From positions 410,468-474,467 of the forward strand of contig NW_006499431.1 of assembly GCF_000471905.2 (NCBI RefSeq): 64,000 nucleotides of DNA. Direction: 5' to 3'. Below are positions 47,701 through 59,700 of the stretch, in pieces. Every line of letters begins with the position of its first letter. Positions within the stretch are counted from its first letter, which is position 1. A program made the translations under genes and the position numbers. The notes beneath the pieces are model-generated. The model saw nothing but the letters and a program-made list of their open reading frames with translations. It was not told where the DNA came from and searched no databases. Source of the stretch: Amborella trichopoda (Eukaryota; Streptophyta; Magnoliopsida; Amborellales; Amborellaceae).

Positions 47701-50700
47701 GACCTTTGGGCCATTACAGACCTCTCTTGTCGGAAGCTATCTTCAGGTATGTCCTCTTCTCCTTCCCCTCAGAAGAAAGCCTTCCTAGAGCACTCAACAG
47801 TTCAAGCCATGAACTTCATTTCAAAAGGGCTACTTTCTCTCTACGGTGCTGGAATAAGGAAATGGCCTCTGCTTAGCCCCAGAAAATTTGTTTGACGTTT
47901 CAGAAAATTGGAGACTCATGCAAGGCTTTCATTGTGGCTCACTGAAATTCCTCAGCTTTTCCTCCCCCACGGCTCCATTCAACTCCTGGTTGAAACCCTC
48001 ATCCCATCCTTAATCCCAACCTCTCTATGTGTTGAAATCGATGGCTTGTTCTTTCGAATCTCGTTGCCTGGCCTCCCGTGTCTCCTACATCCCCTTGCCA
48101 TGTCTTAGACCACAGAATATTGCACTATACTCCTAAGGCACACCATCATCCCGTGGATAGGGAAGGTTGGATCACAATTGACCAAAAAGGGAACCATCAT
48201 GGCCGTAGACACAATCATGGACGGCATCTCAACCATCCACCACCTCATTGTAATGCTCTCTCAAGGGACTGCAACACCAACAGGGCAAGGGAAGCAGCCC
48301 CATCTATCACGCACCTTGGGACAGGTGTCGCCCATTCCTACCCTAGCAACCCTGCCCGTAACAAGTCATCCTTAGCCCATGTGCTTGACCCATCTGCATC
48401 AAATCATATGCTTACGCATGCCCCTCCTCACGTGACTAAAGAAGCATGCCTTCCACCACACGCTTCCCCACCTCCTTTTCTTCTTTCGAGGTTGCAACCT
48501 TTTCTAACATGGATACCACACAACCTATGCCTATACACAAATGCTGGCATTCAACTCTTCCCCTTGTCGGCTGGATCCAGTTGTCATGCATGCCCTCGTC
48601 CAACACCCCCCACGTGACTTTGCCCCCCACACCCCCTGGCACCTACCTACACACCTCATCTCAAGGGCTGCCTATCGGTGAAGATGGCAGGCCTCTCCAT
48701 TTAAAACAGTTTGACCCCTCTCTTTTCTACCCTTTGTCGACCTACCCTTCGTCGGGCCCCGCACTCCCCTGCTTTTCACAGTCAGCTCCCTCCGCCACTC
48801 CCCTCTTATCGTCCCCCTCTTCCCTCATCCACCAACCTTTTTTGCCCTTTAACCCCTCCCATCTCTCCCCCCTCAGAGCCTCATCTTCCCTCCTCTTCAC
48901 CTCTCAGACCCGCTTCTCACCGCTCCCCCTTGCTCTCTCCCCCCTCTTCAACCCCCTCACCTCCCCACTTTCCTCCACCCCACCTCAATCTACACATTGG
49001 CCTCTCTTTTTCGGCCCCTTCTGCTCTAGACAATCCCTCCAACCCTTCGCCAGTGGCCCCGCGTTCTTCATCCTTCACCTCAGGGCACCATTTGGCATTG
49101 TAGAGCTATCACCACAACCCCCCCCCCTCCCTTTTCTCCAACCCCATCCACCCCTCTGGGCTGGGTATCCTTTCACATACCCCATTGTGCCAGCTAATCT
49201 CCTCCCCTTATAAACAATCACCATTCAACTCATCAAGATACCACCGCTCCTCCCTCAATTGAGGATTCCTCGCAATCTCAGTCGATAGCCTCAGTTGACT
49301 CCAACTTTGTCGAAGCTATGGACTTCGCTCAAGGTAATACTAAGGAGGTGCTTCAAGTGATGGATCTCAAGTTCGATGGGCTTAAAGAGGCTCTAGAAGT
49401 ATTAATTAAGGTTGATGCCCATCTCAGGGCCACATAGAAGGCCAAAGCTAAAGCTCAAGGTAAGGCTCCTGCAACCACTCACAAGGGACAGCACGAGCTG
49501 ACCAATCTTCACTTCGGAGTCTCGTATGCCAAAGGACAACCCTCCCCCTCCCCCCAGCCCATGGCTTCACAGCCTACAAGACGCTCGTCGAGGGGAGCCC
49601 CCACACATCCCCCCTCTGCATTCCTCATGAGGATTTTGACATGAAATGTTTGGGGCAACCCGAACAAGCAAAGTTCAATTCGCGACTTCATCGCTAGATT
49701 TTCCTCTTCCCTCCCTGGGATGGTGGAAACTAAATTTCCCTCTCCCTCCCTTTCCCACATTCGACAAACTTGGGGCCTTAGACTTTGCCAATGGGTGGCT
49801 CTTGAACCCCAAGGAGCTTCGGGTGGCATTTGGGTCCTTTGGGACCCAACCACCCATACCCTTGTCGATCACCACATAGGGCAATTTTCTGTTACTGTTA
49901 CGCTTACTAGAATTGCTGATGGCCTTCTATGGAAGACCATAGTGGTGCATGGACCCAACTTGGACTCAGCCAGAGATGCCTTCTAGGGTGAACTTCAACA
50001 ATACTCGTCCTCAACCCTTCCCACTTGGGGCTTGGGACGTGATTTCAATGTAACTAGATGATCTCATGAGAGAAACTCCAATGATAGGATTACCCTTGCC
50101 ATGATCCACTTCTCGAACTTTATATCCCAAAACCGCCTTCTCGATATCCCCCTGGAGGGAGCGGAATCTACCTGGTCCAATCACTCCCCAAACCCCACTT
50201 TATCCAAGCTGGGCAGGTTCGTCACCTCCCTTGAATGGGACAATCTCTTCCTTAGAACCCATTCCTCCTTCCACCCCATGCCTACTTCAGACGACCGTCC
50301 TATTTTACTCAACACTCAAGCTGTCCAAAGGGGACCAAAACCTTTCGATTTGAAATCGCTTGGTTCGAAGGGGCCGACTTCTCAGCTCTAGATCGTTCGA
50401 AATGGGATTCCTTTGCCACCCAAGCTCATGGATGGGCCGCCTTTAAGCTACAGATGTAACTACGTCTCCTAAAGACTCCCTAAGGTCGTGGAGTGCCCAA
50501 TTCCCCGGCAACTTTCGAACTCAAAAGAACCGTTGCTTCAATCCATTCAATTATGGGACTCCATCGAAGAAAATTGAACCCTTTGTCCCTCCAGAATGGA
50601 GCTAAAGTTGACTTTAGTCTTCTCCTCAAGAAGGAGGAAATTTACTGGGCCCAAAGTCCAAGGTCAAGTGGCTCAAGTATGGGAATCTCAACACTGCTTA

Positions 50701-53700
50701 CTTCCATAAGGTTGCCAACTGCCGGAGAAGAAAATACTCCATTACCCATCTCAAGGTTGGTGGTTGAATTCTCGACCATCCTCACCATTATGAGCAGCCA
50801 GCTATCGACTTTTTCTCACAGCTCTTCTCCACTCCCTAGGGTCCTAGAGCTTATATGGATGACCTCTCCTTTCCTTCCCTTCCCCTTGAAATAGCAGCCT
50901 CTCTTGAATGACCTTTCATTGAGGAGGAAGTCCTAGGGGCTATCAAAGACCTGAGCTCTAACCAGGCCCTGGGCTCCAGGACCCAAAGGGGATCCCAATG
51001 GCCCTCTTTAAGGCATTTTGGGACACTTTCAAGCCAAACATCATGGCTTTCTTCGAGGAATTTCACTGTTGGGGAATCATCCACCGAGCGATGAATTCCA
51101 CCTTCATAGCCTTGGTCCCAAAGATAGAAGGAGCTAAGGAACTAAAAGACTTCAAGCCCATAAGCCTGATTAATAGTGCTCATAAAATTTTGTCACAAGT
51201 TCTAGTCTCCCACCTTAGACTAGTCTTACACTAGGTCATTTCCCCATCTCAAGGGTCATTTGTCAAGGATCGCCAAATCCTTGATGGGGTTGTTATTGCT
51301 CACAAAAGTATTAATTCACACCACTGACAGAAAACCCCAGGGCTCATTATAAAATAAAACTTGATTGGGAGAAGGCGTATGATCATGTTGATTGGAAGAT
51401 TCTTGATGAAACCCTTCGTTGAACGGGCTTGAGGGCTACATGGAGAAAATGGATCCAGAGCTCTGTATCTCGAAACCTTTTTCTCTATGCTTTTCAATGG
51501 TCCCCCAAGGGGTACTTTCAGGCCTCAAGAGGCCAGCGAAAGGGTGATCCTTTGTCGCCCTTCCTCTTCGCCATAGTAGCTGACGTATTCAGTGCCTCTT
51601 TATCGAGGATATATCAAGCAAGGCTCCTTTCAGGTTTCAATATAGGAAGGTCGGGCCCTCTTGCAACCCACCTTCAATATGCAGACGATAGTTTTATCTT
51701 CTGCAATGCCTCCCATCAGCAAGTCAATAGCATGCTTCTCTTCCTCAATTGTTTTGAATTTAGCCACTGGTTTCAGAGTCAACATGGATAAATCAAAAAT
51801 GATGGGTGTTGCCAGGGACTACCTCTTGGTCCACAGCCTTGCTGCCCATTAGGGGTGTGCGGTTGACAATCTCCCTTCTACTTAACTTGGGCTTCCCCTT
51901 TGCCTTAGCATGTGTAGACTTGACCTTTGGAGCCCTATAATTGATAAATTCAATAGGAGGCTTGCAGCTTGGAAAGGGAGATTCTTATCCTCAGTTGGAA
52001 GAGCGTTACTCATCAAGGCCACCCTCTCTAGTACTCTCTTTCTGATGTCTCTCTTCCTCATGCCAGCGTCAGTACTTGCAAGATTGGAAAAACTCATGAG
52101 GGACTTTTTTGGTCAGGCGAAGGTGGCCATAAATTCTACCTTATCTCCTAGGTCAAGGTGTGCCTTCCCAAGTCCTGTTAAATTTCTGAATCCTCCATAG
52201 AAATATGTGTCTCGATTAAAAAACAAGAATATACAAAGTCCCGTATACATATACGGCTAATCAGTTATTGATAATGACGAACTAATCTAGTCTTATCAAG
52301 AGAGATATCTACATTAAAAACTATCCTCAACTATCTCTATCTCCTCAACTATCTCTATCTCTACAAGTCCTGTGGTGGTCTTGCCATTCGTAGCCTAAAA
52401 GCCACCAATCTGGCCATGTTAGGCAAGTGGTGGTGGCGCTATGCCACGCAATCTAATCACCTGTGGAGAGAAGTAATCTCCCATAAATACTGCCGACAAG
52501 ACCACATGTGACTACCTTCTATCAGAACTACAGGCAACATTTCATGATTTTGGAGGTCTCTCCAACATTGTCGCAGCATTTTTCTACAAGGGATCAGGTA
52601 CCATCCAAGGTCGGATAATACCATCTCTTTCTGGCATGATATTTGGATTGGTGAAAGCCCTCTTAAAGAATCCTTCCCTTCTCTCTTTTGGTTTGCCCTT
52701 AATCCAATTTAACCATGGCCGACTGTTTTGCCAGCAATGGGAACAGTAGAACTTGGAATCCCAGTTTCAGACAAGCCGTCAATGATGAAGAGATAGGACA
52801 TTTGTCAGATCTCTCAGCCCTGCTACATTCAGTTTTTCTTCGCTTGTATGGGGAAGATAAAATCATTTGGTCCCCTGCCACTTCGGGAGTTTTCTCAGTC
52901 TCTGCACTCTACCGAGCCATATATATAATATATTAGGGCCTAGGCCAAGATAGGGCTGGCCCACCCTAATAGGGCTAGGGCAGCCAGGGCCATGGCCTAT
53001 ATGGCCCTTTCAAGGTAGGACCTAGACCAGCCCTATGGGGATCAGGAACTGGCTAGAGCCAAGGCTGGCCGGGCCATACCCATTGGCAGCCCTAAGCTGA
53101 AACAAGGTAGAGTTATGTTCAGACTTCAGAGATACTTCTCTACTATATCAGCATCATGGGTTGTGGAAGCCATTATTAAACCTACAGATGTAGATCAGAT
53201 ATTCATTGTTTAGAGGAGCAGAAATTGTTTTAACTCCTCATAGGACTCAAGCTGGAGTTTGAACAAATTAAAGCTTCTAATACATTCCAATCTTACAGGT
53301 TGTGGAGGATGCATTCTAAAAATTATACGCAGAGCAAATCATGTTGACCTCGTAGTCTCCAGAAGTCCGGAGGTAGCAAGATAGGATGATAAAATGTTTC
53401 AACCTAGCAACAAATTACAAGGAAAACCATTGTCCTCAAATAACAATGCAATCAGATACTAGGTTATCCAAATTTTGTGCAGATAAAATCCACCAACAGT
53501 AATGCACCAACGATATCCAGGTCCTTAATATTATCTTTTTTTCTTTTATGTGAACAAGAGTCACACAGGTGTGCAAGCTAATTCACACATAAGTTAGTGT
53601 AAATTACAGAATATATTACTAATTCAAGAAGTCAGGAAAAAACAAAGTACGACTAGATGAACATTTATGAGTAAACACTTGCCGATGAGTTCAAAAAGAA

Positions 53701-56700
53701 ATTTTCATTCCCAACATCCAGCAATGGTTTACTTCCTATTGTAATTGCACTTCCAACCAAGGCGGTTATGCGGTAACAAGACATGAAGCATCTACTAATA
53801 CATAGCTTAGACAATAGGCACGTACTTCTTTTCCACTCAAATATGGAGCAGTAGAAGGTTGAGGGTGTATTTCTTGGTTATTTAAAATAGATGGATCTGC
53901 AACCTGCACATAAGAACAGTATCAGAATGACTGAACAAAACCAATGATGCTAAGGAACTGAATATGATGGATATTTCCTTATACATTATTGAAGAATTTC
54001 CATCTAAAAGACTAACCTCATAAAAAAAATCCATAAAATTCGAGTTCAGACAGAAACACATAAAGATTGGTACAAGGGGCGAGTCAGTCAACTCATCGAG
54101 GCTTTGAGTTTAAAAAGATTTATTTTGGTCTGACTCAGGCCCATAAAACCCGAGTCAAGTCCAAGATCACCTGAATCTCCATTCATAATGTCTAGAGTTG
54201 GGGACACACTAAGCTGAGTAAACCATAATTAAGTTGGAAACTTCGAAGCAAGAAAGCAAGCATATGCTGGTCCTGAATAAGTGTAGGCAAGCACACAAAC
54301 ACATTTGAGTGTGCATTGTATGTTATAGATAAACAAAATATTTTTACACACCCATAGGAGGAGGAAGAGAACATAAGAAAGAGTGACAGACCCCACAGAG
54401 ACATACATATCAAGAAAACAAGCAAGAGAAACAACCAAGAGAGAGGGGGAGAGGGGGAGAGGGGGCGAGAGAGAGAGAAAGGAGTTACAGAACTGGCCTT
54501 GTCCTTCAGTTTTAGTGGACCTGAAACAGGATGGCTTTCCAAGTCCCAGAACCTCTGGTTCCCAATATCTTTTATGTAATTTTCTATCTCAGCTGATGAC
54601 AAAGGTGATGACTGGTGCTGCTTGACATAAACAACATCTCTACCGCCAATGGCCACAGATGTAACTATGTGGGTTCCAAAGTTCTCAATGAAACTGAAAC
54701 AGAAGGACAATATAACAAATAATTTCAGGATACCAATTTTTACAAATATCATTGTTCAAAAAAGCGGACTGCCCAGCGCCTAGGCGGCCGTCCCTGGGCG
54801 GCAGCCTAGGCAGTACTGAACCCACCCAGGCGGGCGCCCAGCCTTGGGTGGCTGCCCAGGGCCTGCACCCCGCCTAGGGGCTAAAATTAGTTTTTTTTTT
54901 TTAAACATAAAGGCTTTTAAGGAAAGGTTTTAGGTTCATTTAAAACTTAAACGCACAAGTACCCATTTTAGAGAAAAAGAAACCTCAAAAAAACTAAATT
55001 TTGTGATTTTGATTGGATCGAAATGTTTCTCAAAGTTACGGAAAACGAATCTAAACATCACCCAAGTAGATTAGATTTCGTTTTGGAGTTTTATAATCCT
55101 ATTAGAGGGTGTTTTTTATTATTTTAGCACCAGAAAAGAGGTGGGAGTTTGGAGTTCGAGCAATCAAAGTAAGTGCAAAACTTTATTTTTTAGATGGCTT
55201 GTTTTATTTTGAGATGTCTTTTTCAGTATCTAGTCGAAGTGGAGATCCGGGTTGGAAATATAGATACAACCCAAATCGAAATGACAAAAAATGTATTAGA
55301 TGCAATTATTGTGAAAAAGATACAAAATGGGGTATAAACCGGTTTAAAAAACATCTTGCCGGTATTAAGGGAGATGTCGCCCCTTGTAAAAATATTTTTG
55401 AAGCTATCAGAGAGGAGATTAAGCAATATATGAATTCTGTAAAACAAAAACAGGAACAAAATCCTTGTCATTTGAATCGATCTATTTCTGATTCTTCTAG
55501 AAGAAGTGATCCGGGTTGGAAGTATAGTTATAACACACAACTAAATGATAAAAATTGTATAAGGTATAATTTTTATGAAAAAGATACCAATGGGGTGTTA
55601 ACCAATTCAAGAAACACCTTCCTGGTATTAAAGGAAATGTTGCTTCTTGTAAAAAGTTTCCTGAAGCTATTTGGGATGAGATTAAACAATTTCTTAATTT
55701 AAAAGAACCACAAAATGATGAAAATGAGCCTTGTTCTAAGGAAATATCTTCTTCAGGTTCTTCTAAAAGTGGTGATCCGGATTGGAAGTATGGTTATAAC
55801 CCGAATCCAAATGACAAAAGTCGTATTAAATGTAATTATTGTGGAAAGGATACTAATGGAGACATTTACCGGTTTAAAAAACATCTTGCCGGTATTAAGG
55901 GAGGAAATTATACAATATTTGAGTTTAGAAAAACACAAAAAGATAGAAAAGGGTAGAGCAGCCAAGACTCCTAAGACTTTATCTGCACATACTAGTAAGA
56001 GGAAGGTAGAAAAAGAGGAGGAGAAAGATGCAGATTCAGAAGAAACAGAGGAGGAAGCGCGTTATATTGAAGAGGGAGATGACTTTGAAGATGATAACCT
56101 CGAATCTGATGCATATGATGAGGCTTACCTTATTCCTTCTGATGATAATGATGACCGAAGACTCTTGGTGTTGAGTATTGAGAGTTGACTGTTAAGTGTT
56201 GACTATTGTGTCCTAAACTGTATATTTTTTGAATTTCTGTATTTTCTTTTCTTATTTTAATTTCTAGTTTCTAGTTTCAAGTTCTACTATCTCACTTTTA
56301 TGTATACATTCTACAGTGTATCAAACTATCAGTGTATGCTTCTTTCCTTGTATGGTTTTACTGTTTTAACATTATATGAAAATATGAACTATGGCCTTAT
56401 AGATTATCAAAATTCTCTTCTCGACTTCTATCTTCTTCTTTTTCAACTGGGATTATGGTCTTATGGATTATCAAAATTCTTATGGATTATGGTCTTATGG
56501 ATTATCAAAATTCTTATGGATTAATCATTATCAGACTATCTTTTCTTCTTTTTTTCAACTGGGCCACCCAGGTTCTGGGTGCCTGCCCTGGACCCTCATG
56601 GCTACCTAGGTGCTGCCTAGCGCTTTTTGAAACACTGACAAATATTTTTAAGATAAGACATTTATTTACCTTGCTAATGATGACGGTTCCCATGTTTGAG

Positions 56701-59700
56701 GGACCGAACTTTTGACATCTTTCCGCAAGACTAATGGCGCTTTTGCCAATCGAACCTCAAAAAGTGTGATGAAATATCCATCCATGGCAAGGGATCTTGT
56801 AGCTGCGGCATCAACTTGTCGGCAACCAGTGAAATTAAACATGGCATTGAAGCTGCCAAGAGGAATACTTCCAGGTATAGAGGCTTTCTTATTGAAGTAC
56901 TCAACCATCTGAAATCATAAGAAAAAGTAAAGCTAACATAATGAGACAAAAAATTATTATCCCAGGCAAAGTAATAAGTTTAATACTTCTCTTATCATGA
57001 CTCACAATATTTAGAGTCAAATACAGTGAGAGAAAGAAATCAAATAGATCCATATAAAAAATGACAAAATCATAAAGTAGATATGAACCCATCCTTATCA
57101 ATTGATGCACCAGTACAGAAAATTAAGTTGAATGAAAAATCTTCAGTTGCATTGAATTAGAATCCACAGACCAACAGCCTGAGCTACTTTGCATTTAATT
57201 GCTTCGAAGTAAGCTTTCATCCTAGCAGATATCATATCTTCTCTAACACTAAATTGCTTGAAATTTCACATCCATTGTTGGTTGATTTTACATCTTTCTC
57301 TGAGGAGGTAAACTAACATCTGATTCCATAAAGTTAAGAATAGCATGAGTTGGTGATCAAACTACAGGTGTTGATATACTAGCCCCAGACTTGCAGCAAG
57401 ATTGAAAGCATGGATTGTAGGGTGACACTTAAATTTCAATTTTGATCTCAAAATGCTCTACTATTGGGGGCAAACCTAAGTTTCGGATTCCAAATAAAAT
57501 AGAGGTAACTTTTGGTTTTATTCATAACATAAATTTAAAGACTTCGATGACGATATTTCAGAAAATACAATACATAAATAAAGTTAATTTTCAAATGAAT
57601 ATAAATTTCTAAGAGGAGAATCTAATTTCAACCCATTCCAGAGGAAATTAGGGCCATGTTTCGATGATTTTGGTAAGACTTTAAACAATAACAGCTGCCA
57701 TAAAGGTGTATGCGAAATGTCAATATCTCAAAGCTCAAGGACATGATATGTTAAAGATATTGCCCCAAAATGCCACAGCCAAATTGAGTTGTACATTTAG
57801 CGTTGGAAGGATAATAGAGATTTTCAAATGCTCACTTGATTTTTCAAATGTTCGTAATTGCTTTAAGGTGGAATATTTCATAATTTCAATGAATTTTTAA
57901 TTCATAGGATGCCTAACCAATTGTGTAATGGCTCACCTCCTGTCCAATGATTTTCAAAACGAATATCAGGGCCTTTGTGGATTTATAGGTATTCACTTTG
58001 TAATGAGAAATCCATTTGAAGAGAATGACTTTGATGCTTCGCATTGTGTTTCTCTTAGATATGCTGACATTCAAAAAGGTTAGAATTCATATGAGCATTC
58101 CCATGTACCTCCATGTTTTACAACATTTTATGTTTGTGAAAGATTTAACAGGTAGTTTCACTAAACAGAATCATACATAATGTTATATTTGATATTAACT
58201 AAAGAGAATCATCCATAACATTGTACTCAGATCCAAATGGTCCACACTAGGAATAATTGCAAGTCCTTTGAGAACATGGATTTCTATTTCTATAAGATAT
58301 TCCACGATCGAGATAATTGGTTGAATCCTGTAAAACTCTTTTATAGAAGTTCTTTGATATATTCTTTTTATAAAGCAAATCAACTTTGATTCTTGAATAA
58401 TCCACATCACATCTGGTTCCATTGTAACAAAAGATTCTGTATCAATAATTATGATCTTACACTCAAGATCCAAATGGAGATTGGAGACATATAAAACAGA
58501 AATTATATGAAAAGATGAGAGAAAAATAAAGGAGAAAGGGGCAAAAGGAAAAAACTGGAGAAGTCAAGTACTAGTACATCAAGACATAAGGAGCTGAGAA
58601 CCACTCCCTCCTTGGCCTATCAATCTGGAATTGTTAAAGGTGCTCCCAAATTACACCTGTCCCTCTTCTAGCTCCTTGCCGATCCACATGAGTCCTTGAG
58701 TTCTAATACTGGTATCAATGAGCACAAGTTAAGCATGTATCTTACCTTCTGATTGTGAGGTGACCAGGCATCTCAAGCGGTTACTCACATGCACCGTTAG
58801 CATGATCCACCTAATGCTTCTACAGCAATTCTAGATAGTGTTTCAACCAATCTGGAGCCTATTGCCCCATTTTAATGGTACAACAATTCCATCAAACAAA
58901 GGACTTCGTAGGAAATAAGTGAAAATCAGATTCTCATTTTCAAAAGGCCAACGGAGAGGGGGGTTGTTGGGGAATTTTCTCAATAAGCAGGAGACAGAAA
59001 GGGCCCATGCCCTTGATTGTCATAACGGGCCAAGTTGTTCCTTCTCCAGCCCCAAATGGGCAGGAGAGTACACATATATTTGTTAATAAATAGTCCAACC
59101 AAGGGGATCTATTCCAATCAGATGGAACTTGTTGTTGGAACTGAAGCCATCCAATCTCTTAGGTCACTGCTCCTCTACATTTGTGTTGCTCTGATTACTA
59201 GTTCAACACCACATAGAGCCTTTCTTGCCAGTGTTAGTCCTCCTATTGCCTCTCTCTTATTGCAAGGCATCTTATCTCCCTTCTGGGCAGAAGACCATGA
59301 ATGAGGAAGCACCTTCCAAAGAAGAACAGAGCTTGGGACCTTGTTGTCCTTCCTGCAAGAAAGAGCCCATTTATGCATATGGTTGATTAAATTGGAGCAC
59401 TACAAAGCCCATCTTATATTAAGGGGCTTCTAGCCCTCTAGCAACCACAAAATGTTGATTACGATTGAGACATTTGTTTAAGTGTAAGGCTTGTTTATAT
59501 GTTAGGCCACCATTCTTGTTGCAAGTGTGCCATCCTCATAAACTTGATGTGAAAAAATATCATTCTTCACAAGGATCTTCAAGAAGAGGTTTACATGCAA
59601 ACACCTCATAGCCTTGTTCCTTTAAGTTCCCGGTATGTGTGCCATATTAAAAATTTTGTTCATGTCGAATAATTTGAAATCACTTCATTCGAGAATAATT

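Larger units (their letters stand above)
45430..52920 (+). mobile_element. Near full-length L1-type LINE, split by hAT-2 and a solo LTR
   Basis: The pieces are 45430-45753, 47606-52175 and 52371-52920. A C-rich 5' part leads into ORF1-like sequence (47640-49400), strongly Pro/Ser/Leu-rich. The endonuclease at about 49630-50400 has the WNVRG box as [35 protein letters not shown], and [11 protein letters not shown]. The reverse transcriptase runs from ~50490 to 52150, with [16 protein letters not shown] and [10 protein letters not shown] at 51680. A zf-RVT start, [16 protein letters not shown], is at 52620. Numerous stops. It is truncated at its 3' side near 52920, losing RNase H. Antisense to CAD1, in intron 4. 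The 5' limit is uncertain. Confidence 0.85.
54750..56637. mobile_element. hAT-3: 1.89-kb hAT element with ACAAATAT target duplication
   Basis: Starts CATTGTTCAAAAAAGCGG and ends GCGCTTTTTGAAACACTG. The flanks are a perfect 8-bp ACAAATAT (54742-54749 and 56638-56645). Subterminal sequence is full of GCCTAGGC, GGGCGGC and CCCAGGC words. Inside are BED-finger segments and an acidic tail on the + strand but no catalytic core. It makes up nearly all of CAD1 intron 2: removing it and one duplication leaves 80 bp. Confidence 0.95.

Noticed and set aside
48446-49213. 255-codon Pro/Ser/Leu-rich open frame
   Set aside because: It reflects the C-rich composition of the LINE ORF1 region. It is part of the element, not an independent gene.
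54484-54500. GC-AG donor for CAD1 exon 3 (AAG|GCCAGT)
   Set aside because: Also phase 0, but the GT donor four codons later (TCT|GTAACT) is canonical and gives the family-like KDKASS-VADP join.
56666-56908. Independent short gene starting with ATG at 56908
   Set aside because: The ATG is preceded by a good acceptor (GATTTCAG), the reading continues the CAD1 exon 1 homology, and the end has a canonical donor.
59035-59378. Overlapping 89- and 67-codon frames on opposite strands
   Set aside because: Neither shows a known motif; within CAD1 intron 1 they are most likely chance or an unidentifiable old repeat.
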